Origin: Talaromyces rugulosus
Lineage: Eukaryota > Ascomycota > Eurotiomycetes > Eurotiales > Trichocomaceae
Length of the DNA stretch: 64,000 nucleotides
Direction of reading: 5' to 3'
Assembly: GCF_013368755.1 (NCBI RefSeq)
Contig: NC_049562.1
Span: 4,526,001 to 4,590,000, forward strand
Positions 35,345 through 46,262 of this stretch are shown piece after piece (position 1 is the first letter of the stretch; the number at the start of each line of letters is the position of its first letter). The notes beneath the pieces were generated by a model. That model saw only the letters and a list, made by a program, of their open reading frames with translations, made no database searches and had not been told where the DNA came from. The translations under genes were made by a program, and so were the position numbers.

Positions 35345-37084
35345 ATGGACACAGAGAAAAAGCCAGCAGTTTCGGCAGATGGAGCAGTGCCAGCCAGTAT
35401 GGATGTTCAGACTGGCCAAGCCACTCAGCGTGGCCTCAAGTCAAGACATGCTCAAATGCTTGCTCTCGGCGGAACAATTGGAACTGCCCTGTTTGTTAGC
35501 TCAGGCCAGACTCTGGCGCGTGGTGGCCCTGCGTTCCTCCTGGGCACGTTTTGCTTCATGTCTCTCGTAGTGTTTACCGTTGTTACTGCCCTCACAGAGA
35601 TTGCAACGTGGATGCCCGTGTCTGGAAGCTCCGTCAGCTACTATTCCAATCGTCTGGTTTCGCCGTCGTTTGGATTCGCAACGGGATGGCTGTAAGGAAC
35701 TCCTGTTGTTTTGGTTGGAGGCCAATTTATCAATTTACGTGCTGACTTGTTTTCACAGTTACGTCTACTGCCTGGGAATCCTCGCCCCATATGAGATTAC
35801 GGCCGCTTCGTTGGTCATCAACTATTGGGGAAACCCGGTCAGCGTCGGCGTTTGGATAACGATCATGATTGTTGTCGTGGTTGGATTAAACTCTCTGCCT
35901 GTCCGTTATTACGGCGAATCGGAATTCTGGTTTGCCTCGATGAAAATGATCATGATGGCCGGACTCCTGGTTGTCTCAGCGGTCATCTTTTTCGGAGGAG
36001 GCCCCGATCATGACAGGGTTGGGTTTCGGTATTGGCAGCATCCAGGCGCTGCAAATGAGTTGAGTGCAACCCATCCAATAATTTCAAAATCATCCAGCTA
36101 ACCCGGTGTCCCATCGAAAGATATATATTGAGTGGTAATACCGGCCGGTTCATTGCGTTATTGGCGACACTTGTCCTAGCCTCACTTCCATTCACTTTTG
36201 CCCCCGAGTTTCTCATCTTGACAACCGGCGAAATGGCAGCACCTCGACAGACTCTTCCGAAAGCCGCACAACGATATATATACCGCATTCTTTTCTTCTA
36301 CATCTCATCCGTCCTGGCAATCGGTGTCATATGTCCTTCTGACAGCCAAGCTTTGACCAGCGGCGGAAAAGGTGCTGGAGCGTCGCCATTCGTAGTGGCT
36401 ATCAAAAACGCTGGCATCCCCGTGCTTGGCAGCATCATCAACGCTGGAATTCTTCTCTCGGCCTGGTCATCTGGAAACTCCTTCTTCTACATGGCGACGC
36501 GTTCTTTGTACTCCCAAGCCCTATCTGGCAATGCGCCAAGGTGGTTTCTGGCATGCACCAAATCTGGTGTACCGTATCGATGCGTCATGGCATGCGCACT
36601 GTTCTGTCCCCTGGCCTATCTGAACCTGGGTACTAATAGTGCGGTTGTTTTTAACTGGTTCATCAATTTCACAAACGAATCTGCATTCATCTCTTGGACC
36701 TGTTGCTGCATCGTCCACCTTCGGTTTCGCAAGGCTTGCAAAGCCCAAAACATAACTAATCTCCCCTACACATCCAAATTTCAGCCGTGGGGATCATATT
36801 TTGGTCTTTTCTTGTTTCCCTTTCTCGCACTTATAAACGGGTTCGACGTATTTTTCCCGGAAAATTGGAGCACTTCGTCCTTTTTCACAGCCTATGTGGG
36901 AATCCCGCTGTTTTTGGCGTTCTACTTTGGGCATCGGATATATAACTGGCATGATCCTTGGGTGTATGATCCAGCAACAGTGGACCTCAGTGTGGACGAA
37001 GTTGAGGGCATCATTGAAGAAGTGCCAAGGTCGGCTGAAGGGAAGAGACCATGGTGGAAAATTTTCAGCTTGTTGTGGGAGTGA
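35345..37084 (+). CDS. Amino-acid permease, fungal YAT family
   Basis: Three exons (35345-35691, 35759-36058, 36121-37084) give 536 aa. It starts with a short polar tail and GLKSRHAQMLALGGTIGTALF, the conserved entry to TM1 of yeast amino-acid permeases. About 12 membrane helices follow, with FWFASMK, TFAPEFLILTTGEMAAPR and SWSSGNSF-type landmarks and a polar C-tail ending WWKIFSLLWE. It should import amino acids with protons across the plasma membrane; specificity is not readable. The second intron uses the donor GTTGAG and acceptor AAAG, which keep the frame and the family sequence. It converges with the Zn2Cys6 gene, with only about 85 bp between stops. Confidence 0.9.
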
Positions 37085-37169
37085 TCATTGTATATTATCA
37101 GCGGTAGCAGAATGCATAATCTCTTAGAACTAATCTCGAAGTTCAGTACAGAGCCATATATGATAGTAG

Positions 37170-38720
37170 TCAAAACAAGACCAAGTCAATGCCAGACTGA
37201 GCCAAGAAGACATCCCACCGGAGTGAGGTCCCTGATTCCCAATATTTGTGAAGAGCTTCGCGGCCTCTAGTGAAATTTCCCATTCCAAGAGACTGCATGA
37301 TGGACATTCTTTCATCGATGACAGCTCGCTCACTTGTGCTATCCGTCTCACAACCGGCACTGAAAAGAGGCCAGATCAGGAGAACGTTTGCTGGAGAAAA
37401 CGGTCGCACCTTCTTCACCACGCGCAAGATGCTTGTGACGTCTTTTCGCACTTTGGGGTGGCATTTGGAAAGAAGCTGGACTCGGCGATGTAGATGCAGG
37501 AGAGCTGTATGGACAAAAGCAGGGTGTGTATCTCGGAGCTCTTCAACAAGTTCGCGCTGCTGACTGGTCCAAACTCCGACTGAGATTCTTGGAGAAGGGA
37601 GAGACTCTAGCCGGGTTTCAAGTGACTGGGTCTGGTCGGTAAGATCTAAAGGAGAACATGCACTCTGCGTGTTTTTCTCTTGGTCAACAATAGTAGATGA
37701 CCTTTCGTATTGTATTCGGGCCAAGCATCCGATTTTGGAGAATATTGGCACTAGATTCAAAGAATAGCCACATATATCGTCAACGACGTCATCTGAAGGA
37801 TTGAAAAATTGGTGGTTGTTCCATGAGAGGAATTTTTGTTGGTCGTTCTGTTGGTTTTGATAAAACAATGACAAGCTCGCGGAAACGTCCAGGGCAGCAA
37901 ACCATTTCATCAAGTAGACATTGAGTAAATCTTGGTCTGGGCTCTTCTCGCCTGCCGGCAGTGTGTTGATGAATGACGATAGCATCTGGCGAATTGCCTT
38001 TAGATGGATTCTGAACACATCCAAGTTTCCATTGCAGACATCATTAGTGCACAAGGTCATTGCCGTCATTAGAGTTTCGGCTGTCATCGTTTTGCTATTC
38101 AAGGCAGCTCTTAGCCCGGCAATAGCATGGTTTGTGAACGTGAGAGTCGTTTCTTCGGACTCGGAGGAAGAGGCTATCGTACGACGGGCGTGATGGTTTC
38201 CAAAGCAGGCGAGGAGTGCATATAACAGCGGAAGATTCTCCACTGCCGACACTATTAATCTGTCGACAAAGGATCGCGATGCTAGGGGGAAGACGGTTGT
38301 TGCCGTTTTGGCAACCAATTGGTGCATTGTTAGTCGAGAGTGCTTGTTTGCTAGGTATGGAGAGGGCACAGGTGTCTTTTCTATGCGTAAAAGCTGTCTT
38401 GAGCTGGGCTCATGCCTCACGGATGGTGATGGGCCAGCATCGCCGGTGCTCTTGACCACCTCGTCGAGAGCATTGTGCTGAGTCTGACGGGAATCTATTT
38501 GCGGACGGTGCATAAAGACAAACCGAGACTCGTATCTACACTGCCTCGGAAAGCGACTACACTTGGAGCAGACGGGAAGGCGCAGGTCGCACTTTCAATA
38601 AGGGTTAGCAAGTCGAGAAAAACGCCAGGATTGAGTCCTTCTTTCTACCTTGACCTTTTTCCGCCTGCATTCGGTGCATCCATTTTTGACTCGCTTGGGG
38701 GGAGGGATCCCGGCGTCCAT
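37170..38720 (-). CDS. Zn2Cys6 transcription factor
   Basis: Two minus-strand exons (38720-38649, 38591-37170) give 497 aa. The start MDAGIPPPKRVKNG leads into a complete zinc cluster C-x2-C-x6-C-x6-C-x2-C-x6-C (first part GCTECRRKKVK, then CDLRLPVC), with the intron falling between the Lys of RRKKVK and the third Cys. The rest is a helix-rich fungal activator region without a clear leucine zipper. The cluster spacing and NGC-x-x-C start resemble the Upc2-like branch. It lies beside the permease, dioxygenase and aminotransferase genes and is a good candidate pathway-specific regulator, which is inference from position and shared promoter octamers. Confidence 0.88.
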
Positions 38721-38833
38721 GAGGAGGACATGCTGATACAGAGGGCAAGGTGAGAAGAAGAGAAGAAGTGTACCAAAGCACCTTCCTCAAGGCTCATTTC
38801 TTATCGCGTCACGTGGTGTTGTAGCCTAATCGG

Positions 38834-38879
38834 GAAACCGGCAACGGGTGCCTGAGGAGTCAGGCAGTAATCCGGTTTC
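38834..38879. promoter_or_regulatory. Inverted octamer pair upstream of Zn2Cys6 gene
   Basis: GAAACCGG (38834-38841) and CCGGTTTC (38872-38879) form an inverted repeat with a 30-nt spacer, about 115-160 bp upstream of the regulator's start codon. The same octamer occurs in the aminotransferase/dioxygenase promoter. This would suit a dimeric zinc-cluster protein and possibly autoregulation. Confidence 0.4.
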
Positions 38880-40055
38880 TCTTGCATGTCATTGGCCAAT
38901 TGATGAGCCGTAGAAACAACAGGGTTCAGACAATTGGTGCATACCCACGCTAAGACTGTTTAATTTCTAGTAGTATCTATAAATGCGATCAAATTAAATA
39001 GTTGCGGCCGGTGTCTTGTCCGCAGATTCATCCTGTTTTGAAGACGCGATACCCGAGGTATTCGGGACGAGCCCGGCCATTTTTGACGGGCAGCACTCCG
39101 TTGTGTGCAATTTTTATAGCGAAAAAGATGAAGGCTTTTCCGAGGTGTCCCGATTGATTGGCTGGGGAAGAATTGTTGCAGTGCAGTATTATATAAAAGT
39201 CTTTGAATCGATGTAAAATCTTTTTAAAATTAAGTAGATAACCCAAAAAAATGTATGGTTTGATAAAAATGAAATCTGAACTTGATTGTGTGACATCATT
39301 GACTGGAGGCATCTAGAGATGTACACAAATGTATATTTCACAGCAAGTCTTGCCTCTCATAAAAAAGACAAAAAAGACAATATACTGAATACTGCAAATA
39401 ATACTGCAAATAATAAATATAAAAACCAATAAATCAAATCAAATCAAATCATTATTATTGAATGCATTAATAAAAAAAAAGCACATCGGAGCAGGCGCGG
39501 GGCAAGCCGGGACAGCGTCATGGCGGCAACCCCCCCACCATCGACCATTATATCATCGCCCGCAACGCCCTTTTCTTGCCCTTCACCCTTTCCTGCTTGC
39601 TTGCTTGCTTCGCATTCCCACATTTACCAGCTCTCAGCTCTCCCACTCGCAGTTCAGCTGAATCTCTAGTGAGCTCGTCCCGTCCACCCAACCCGCCGTG
39701 AATCATGCTGACTTCATGCTCTGCTTCAGGCTATTCTCCACCTTCCCGGTGAACTCGGTGAGCCGCTCCTCCAGTCAGGTTACATGATCGAGCGCAGCAC
39801 ATTGCTCCGTGCTGCTTGGACAGCGTCACCTTGCTGGCCGGCCGCGAGGCAAATGCAATCGATAATGCCCCTCGTCTTCCCTGAAAAAAACACTTCCCCC
39901 CACTTTCGTTGCTAGGAGCTACCTACTTAAACTTTTGCGGACTCTGCTCTTCATTCTTCCTACATACCAGACATTCATTCTGTATTATCTTCAAGCCTGC
40001 TAACCGCGTCTTGAAAAAACCCAGACAAACTCGTTAGTGACTTACAATTGCCATC
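38880..40055. other. Intergenic region upstream of fructose-bisphosphate aldolase
   Basis: The left half (38960-39470) is AT-rich, with a direct duplication of AATACTGCAAAT near 39388-39415 and four CAAAT/AAATC units near 39432-39452. The right half has a pyrimidine-rich tract with GCTTGCTTGCTTGC near 39595-39610, of the kind found in strongly expressed fungal glycolytic promoters. No conserved coding frame was seen. Confidence 0.45.
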
Positions 40056-41313
40056 ATGGGTGTTCTCGAGAAACTGTCCCGCAAGAGCGGTGTCATCGTC
40101 GGCGATGACGTTCTCCGTCTGTTCGAATACGCCCAGGAGAAGAAATTCGCCATCCCGGCCATTGTACGTGCCTAGCCTAGTATCGCTTCTTGCAGTGACT
40201 GACTTGGCTTGACTCTAGAACGTGACCTCTTCCTCGACCGTTGTCTCCTCTCTGGAGGCTGCCCGCGACAAGAACTGCCCCATCATCCTCCAGATGTCCC
40301 AGGGTGGCGCTGCCTACTTTGCTGGCAAGGTATGTTCTTTTAATCCTGTCTTGTATGATGAGTGAAGGGCGCATATTGACTGGAGAACAGGGTGTCGCCA
40401 ACGGCAACCAGGAGGCTTCCATTGCTGGCGGTATCGCTGGTGCCCACTACATTCGCAGCATTGCGCCCGCCTACGGCATCCCCGTCGTGCTGCACACCGA
40501 CCACTGCGCCAAGAAGCTGCTGCCATGGTTGGATGGCCTGCTCGACGCTGACGAGGCCTACTTCAAGCAGCACGGCGAGCCTCTCTTCTCGTCTCACATG
40601 ATCGATCTGTCCGAGGAGCCGGTCGACTGGAACATCGAGACCACTGCCAAGTACCTCAAGCGCGCTGCTCCCATGAAGCAATGGCTCGAGATGGTATGTG
40701 GCCACATATAATAAAAGAATAGCAACCAAAAGAACCAGACTAACGGACGCAGGAAATCGGTATCACCGGTGGTGAAGAAGACGGTGTCAACAACGAAGAC
40801 GTCGACAACAACTCGCTCTACACCCAGCCCGAGGACATCCTGGCCATCTACAACGCGCTGTCCGCGGTCAGCCCGTACTTCTCGATTGCTGCCGGATTCG
40901 GTAACGTGCACGGTGTGTACAAGCCCGGCAACGTGCGTCTGCACCCAGAGCTGCTCAAGAAGCACCAGCAGTACGTCAAGGAGAAGATCGGCTCGTCCAA
41001 GGACAAGCCCGTCTTCTTCGTCTTCCACGGCGGCTCCGGCTCGTCCAAGGAAGAGTACAAGGAGGCCATCAGCTACGGCGTGGTCAAGGTCAACGTCGAC
41101 ACGGACATGCAGTTTGCCTACCTGGCCGGCGTGCGTGACTACGTGCTCAAGAAGAAGGACTACCTGCTGACCGCAGTCGGCAACCCGGACGGCGCGGACA
41201 AGCCCAACAAGAAGTTCTTCGACCCACGTGTGTGGGTGCGCGAGGGTGAGAAGACCATGAGCGTGCGCGTGCAGGAGGCTCTGGCCGACTTCAACACTGC
41301 TGGACAGTTGTAG
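40056..41313 (+). CDS. fba1: Fructose-bisphosphate aldolase, class II
   Basis: Four exons (40056-40163, 40219-40329, 40391-40693, 40753-41313) give 360 aa, the same size as yeast Fba1 (359). It cleaves fructose-1,6-bisphosphate to DHAP and glyceraldehyde-3-phosphate in the cytosol. The general base and first zinc ligand are Asp110 and His111 (VLHTDHCAKKLLPW). Further zinc and phosphate ligands lie in NVHGVYKPGNV, VFHGGSGSS and KVNVDTDMQ. Codon use is strongly biased to C-ending codons, which fits high expression. A long open frame on the opposite strand (40594-41454) is explained by this bias. Confidence 0.97.
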
Positions 41314-42569
41314 GGGGTGGGGAGTGGTCTTTTTAATTGAGAGGTGGAACAAAAAAGGAAAGAAGGTCCATGCAGTGAATGTAATGTAGATAGCTGCCAA
41401 GCAACCATTATGTAGAGAATGTTGACAATATGAAGTCTTGTACTCTGTATGCATATACTAACTACTACGTAGTATGTAGTCTAGACCGGGGCGATCGGCA
41501 GCCCAGCGTCGATCCTCGGATGTTCAGTATTTGGTATTCGGTATTCCGTACTCGGTATTCAGTGTTCAATACATAGTGACAATAACGTTGCCAGCAGCAG
41601 CACGCCATCTCTCCCCAGGCGCCAGCAGAGGCCAACTCTTCATTAATAATATTATTATTATGCGAAATAAGGCCGCTAGAAGAAAAAAATGTCTCAGGGC
41701 CCGGTTACATAAGCGCCAAGCCGGGGGCGACCGAGCAAAAATAGAAGCGGAAAGACGCACCGTTTCATCCTTAAAAAGGAACTAAACGTTCCGCGCTGCG
41801 ACTCTGTCATTCTAAAGCATTCGTAGGGCACACGCTACTTATGCTCTGTACGAGTCGGATAGTATTACTATCGAAGTACAGAGTACGGCTACACAGCAGT
41901 AGCTTGTTAACTAGCTAAACAATGCCGTATCAGCACCCGGGGAGCGGCATGATGCTGTGTGTCACAAGACGTATTTTATTTTTCTGTAGACTGTAAACAA
42001 AGCAGCCATGTGAGACATATACGTCCCCTGACCATTGGACAAGCAGTTTCTCTCTGTTTTTTCTGTTTCTACACACTATTTTGCAGAGGTGAATGACAGA
42101 CAGGCAAGAGACAGGATCGGCGGCCCCACCGGCAACGGGTGAAACAAGACCCCCAACGCCAGGATTCCTCTCTTCTATCTTCTCTGTTCCTGTTCTTCTC
42201 TTCTCTTCTTCTGCTGTGTTGTCTTTTTTCTTCTTATTCTTATCCCCATCCGTGTCAATCGTTTACCCCTCGCGCCCGCCGTGGCTCAGCGCCCACCCAC
42301 TCGTCGTCGTCGTCGTCGTCGTTCGCTCCACACTGGCCCAGACCAGACCGGACCAGACCAGATCAGATCAGACCCAGAGGACAACGTCAACAGTCTAGGC
42401 CCTGGCCTTGGCTTGCCCTGAATTCCACCGCAGACGAGCCGACGATTGAAGAGAAGGGAAATTTTCTATATAAAACATTGCATCGATATATTACTGCTAT
42501 TTGTTTGGACTCGTACATACCCATCCGGTCTTTTTTTTTATATATATGCGATTGGCGCCGAACGCTACA
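41314..42569. other. Intergenic region with simple repeats
   Basis: Imperfect GTATTCGGTATTC-like tandem units occur at about 41527-41572, and a (GTC/TCG) run of about six units at 42301-42322. A CT-rich leader precedes the OSCA/Csc1 gene. Frames across 42093-42624 are low-complexity shadows. Confidence 0.45.
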
Positions 42570-45500
42570 ATGGCCGCCGCCGTCGTGGCTCGTGATGAAA
42601 CCGACCCGACAACTGCCTTTTTGAACCTGATCCAGAACCCTTTCAAATCAGCGGTGCGTCGAGTCTTTTTTTTAGGTTAAAGCGTGAACTAGCTAACGCC
42701 GTGTTCTCCTGCAGTTCCAAGTCAATGCTTTCTGGGCCTCGCTGGGCACCTCCATCGGCATCTCCGTCGTCCTCGCCTTGCTCTTCTCCGTCTTCAGACC
42801 GCACCACAATGCCATCTATGCCCCCAAGGTCAAACACGCCGACCAGAAACATGCTCCGCCGCCTGTCGGAAAGGGCCTTTTCGCCTGGGTAGCGCCTGTC
42901 GTGAAGACCAAGGAGGAAACCCTCGTCGACCGCATTGGCCTGGATGCCGTCGTCTTCTTGCGATGCGCTCGCATGCTGCGGAACATGTTCATCATCCTGA
43001 GCATCATCGGCTGCGGAGTGCTCATCCCTGTCAACTTGCTGCAAAGCGAAGGCGGCCAGGCCGGGGACACCACCTTTGCTCGCATGACCCCGTTGAACAT
43101 CAAGCCCGACGCCGTCTGGAGTCAGGTTGTCTGTGCCTGGGCCTTTGATATCATCATCATGATTTTTGTCTGGTATAACTACAGGGCTATTCTCGCGCTG
43201 CGCCGCCACCACTTCCAGAGCCCGGAATACCAAATGAGCCTACACGCCAGGACGTTGATGGTGAGTTTTTTTTTTTTTTTTTTTTTTCTTCCTTTTTTTC
43301 CATATACATGACTAACACCTTTGTTTAGATCACCGACGTCCCCTCAAACCTGCGCTCTGAGGAAGGGCTGATGCAATTGACTGACGGTGTCAACCCAACC
43401 TCCGCCTTGCCCCGGACCACGATAGGACGCAATGTCAAGGAACTGCCTACCATGATCAAGAAGCACGAAGAAGCCGTGAGAGACCTAGAATCAGTCCTGT
43501 CTAAATACTTGAAGAATCCCGATCGTCTCCCAGTGAATCGACCCACCATGCGCCCATCCCGAAAGCATAAAGACAACCTTGGAGGCCGCAAAGTGGACGC
43601 GATCGACTACCTCACCGATCGTATCCAGGATCTCGAAACCAGGATCAAGGACGTCCGTCAGACGGTCGACAAGCGAAACCCAATGCCGTATGGCTTTGCT
43701 AGTTGGGAAGCTATCGAACATGCCCACGCCGTTGCATACACTGCCCGTAAGAAAAGACACCAAGGTACACTGATCCAGCTGGCACCACGGCCGCACGACA
43801 TCATTTGGGAAAATGTTCCGCTGTCGCCGGCTACCAGACGATGGCGCCACACGGTCAATGCCTTTTGGGTGACCCTGTTGACCGTGCTCTGGATAGCACC
43901 CAACGCAATGATCGCCATTTTCCTGTCTGATCTGTCTAACCTCGGCCTCGTCTGGAAGGCATTCCAGACCTCGCTAAGCGAGAACCCAAAGGTGTGGGCC
44001 GCCGTCCAGGGTATCGCCTCGCCTGCCTTGACCTCTTTGATCTACCTGATTTTGCCCATTATCTTCCGTCGCCTCATGCGCCGCGCTGGTGATACCACCA
44101 AATCGTCGCGGGAACGCCATGTCATTCGCTACCTCTACTTTTTCTTCATCTTCAACAACTTGATAGTGTTTTCCCTCTTCTCTGCCGGCTGGGGTTACGT
44201 CTCTGCTGTCATCGACGCAAAGAACAACAAAGAAGACGCCTGGCAGGCAGTGGTCGACGGTCATATCTTGAAGAAGGCCATGAGTGCACTCTGCCAGGTG
44301 TCTCCTTTCTGGGTGACTTGGTTATTGCAACGCAATCTCGGCGCTGCCTTGGATCTGTCACAGCTGGTGAATGTCGCATGGAAGTGGTTTATGAAAACAT
44401 TCATGGCTCCAACTCCGCGCCAAAACATTGAATGGACTGCTCCACCGCCGTTTGACTATGCCAGTTACTATACATACTTTCTCTTCTACGCTACGATTGC
44501 GCTTTGCTTTGCGACGCTGCAGCCAATTGTGCTGCCCGTTGCCGCTCTCTACTTTGCTTTTGACAGCTGGATGAAAAAGTATCTGCTCATGTATGTCTTC
44601 CTCACGAAAACCGAGTCCAGTGGCCGATTCTGGGGTGTTGTGATCAACCGGATGATCTTTGCCGCTATTCTATCAAACTTGGTTATCGCCTTGTTGGCCG
44701 CATCCCAGGATTCCTGGATCAAGCTTTACTGCCTCGTTCCGTTGCCATTCGTTATGCTTGGCTTTAAGTGGTATTGCAGGAGGACCTTTGACGACGATAT
44801 GCTCTACTACAGTCGCGCCACTCTGACTGACGCCGAAGCATTGGGCCCAACCCCCGGCAAGGGCATCAAGCGAGCTGGGGATCGACTCAAATCGCGCTTC
44901 GGCCACCCGGCGCTCTACCGGCCTTTACTGACGCCAATGGTGCACAAGCGAGCTGCCCAGTTGCTCAAGTCGATCTACCGCGGCCGACTGAGTCAATACG
45001 ACGCAAATGTCGATTTCTCCGACATTGCCATGCATGCCATGTCCTCGTCGAAACCGGGCAAAACCATGGACGGCCAGACGTCGGCGCCATTCGAAGTCGT
45101 CGACGAGAACCAGCTCGACTTTTCCTACTACAAAGACCGAGCCGATTTCCGCGACGAATTTGGAGGTGGACTCTACGGCCGGCCTGAAGATCTCATTTCC
45201 GAGCGCTCGCAAACACCTCGCACGTTCATGGGCGACTCGCCTGATTCGTCTCGCGCCTCTTCTCCTTCGTCGATGATGCCGCGCAAGCTCGAGGGAAGCT
45301 ATGAGCCGATTGTCATGATGGGCGGCAACCGCTCGCAAGAGGCGCTGGTCGACAATCACAACCACCCGGCCTTCCGGCCTCCAGCATCCCGCTCTGGCAG
45401 CGGACCCGACGGCGCTCCGTTGTATCGCAACGACTCCAACGAAAGCCAGTCACGGCTTCTAAACCATCCTCAGCCCATGGGTGGCGCCAATGGTAGCCAA

Positions 45501-45611
45501 ACCGATTTCCACACCGTCGACCGATGGCGATCTGGCGGCTACGGTCCTGTTACTCAGGACGATGACCCGGCCCCTCCGACCTCGTACGATTACTTCCGTG
45601 GTCGACGATAA
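42570..45611 (+). CDS. OSCA/Csc1-type osmosensitive cation channel (DUF221)
   Basis: Three exons (42570-42653, 42715-43260, 43329-45611) give 970 aa. An earlier in-frame ATG at 42546 would add eight residues; the chosen one has the better context (ACAATGGCC). The order is N-terminal membrane helices (RSN1_TM type), a cytosolic PHM7-like loop (about 205-350, with LETRIKDVRQTVDKRNPM), then the 7-TM pore module (from PLSPATRRWRHTVNAFW) with KYLLMYVFLTKTESSGRFW, and a long polar C-tail rich in Ser/Pro. Yeast Csc1 and plant OSCA members are hyperosmolarity/mechanically gated calcium-permeable channels. The second intron carries a T run of about 22. Confidence 0.92.
43266..43287 (+). repeat. Poly-T tract in intron
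   Basis: About 22 consecutive T directly after the 5' splice site (GTGAG) of the second Csc1 intron. Confidence 0.9.
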
Positions 45612-46262
45612 GAGGGGAGAGAAGGGGAAAAAAAAAATCATTTCCGTATCAAAATTTTTCATGAATTCTTTCACCCTCCTTTTATATATTCCCCCCGATT
45701 TAGCGTGTCCATTTTTGTTGTATTCTAGACACTTATCACTTGCACATAATTTTCGTTGGAAAAACTCATTGACATGTACATTTATTTATTCTGGCTGGTA
45801 CAACGATACGACGATTGACAAATGTGAATAATAAAACGGCTGCATATTATAGCTATTTGATTCATTCAATTCAATTTTTTTTTAAGACTGCGTAGTTAAC
45901 ATTGAAAGTGCTCAGCATGAGATCAATCTGTTTTAGCTGCATCAATAACCCAGAAACGCCCGATCTGATATATTATATTAGCCAACTAATCACTTTACCG
46001 AGTATCATTTGATGTGTCAACGGATCATTTGTGGTTGTATCATCCGGAAGAATAAATACCAATTGCAAACTCCTGAAACTTGAACATTTGTTGAGGCTGG
46101 GTGTGGAGACTGTTGTGTTTACATGAGTTGTGTGCAGAAAAACACCACCTTTTCTCTCTTCTTCTCTGACCTCCTGCTCTCTGTCCTCTCTCTTCAGCCT
46201 TTCTCTTTTCTTTACCTATCCTCTCATCGGAAATTTTGCACTTCCTTTCCAACATCAACACG
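45612..46262. other. Intergenic region
   Basis: AT-rich 3' flank followed by a CT-rich leader (46140-46255) before the dynamin-like gene. Nothing else was recognised. Confidence 0.45.

Noticed and set aside
40594..41454. 286-codon open frame antisense to fructose-bisphosphate aldolase
   Set aside because: It mirrors the strong C-ending codon bias of the aldolase; Leu/Val/His-rich translation without family character.
41527..41572. GTATTC-type repeats as possible CRISPR or protein-binding array
   Set aside because: Imperfect, very short simple-sequence repeats without spacers.
42643..43233. 196-codon open frame antisense to the Csc1-like gene
   Set aside because: Shadow of the real coding exon, explained by its codon bias.
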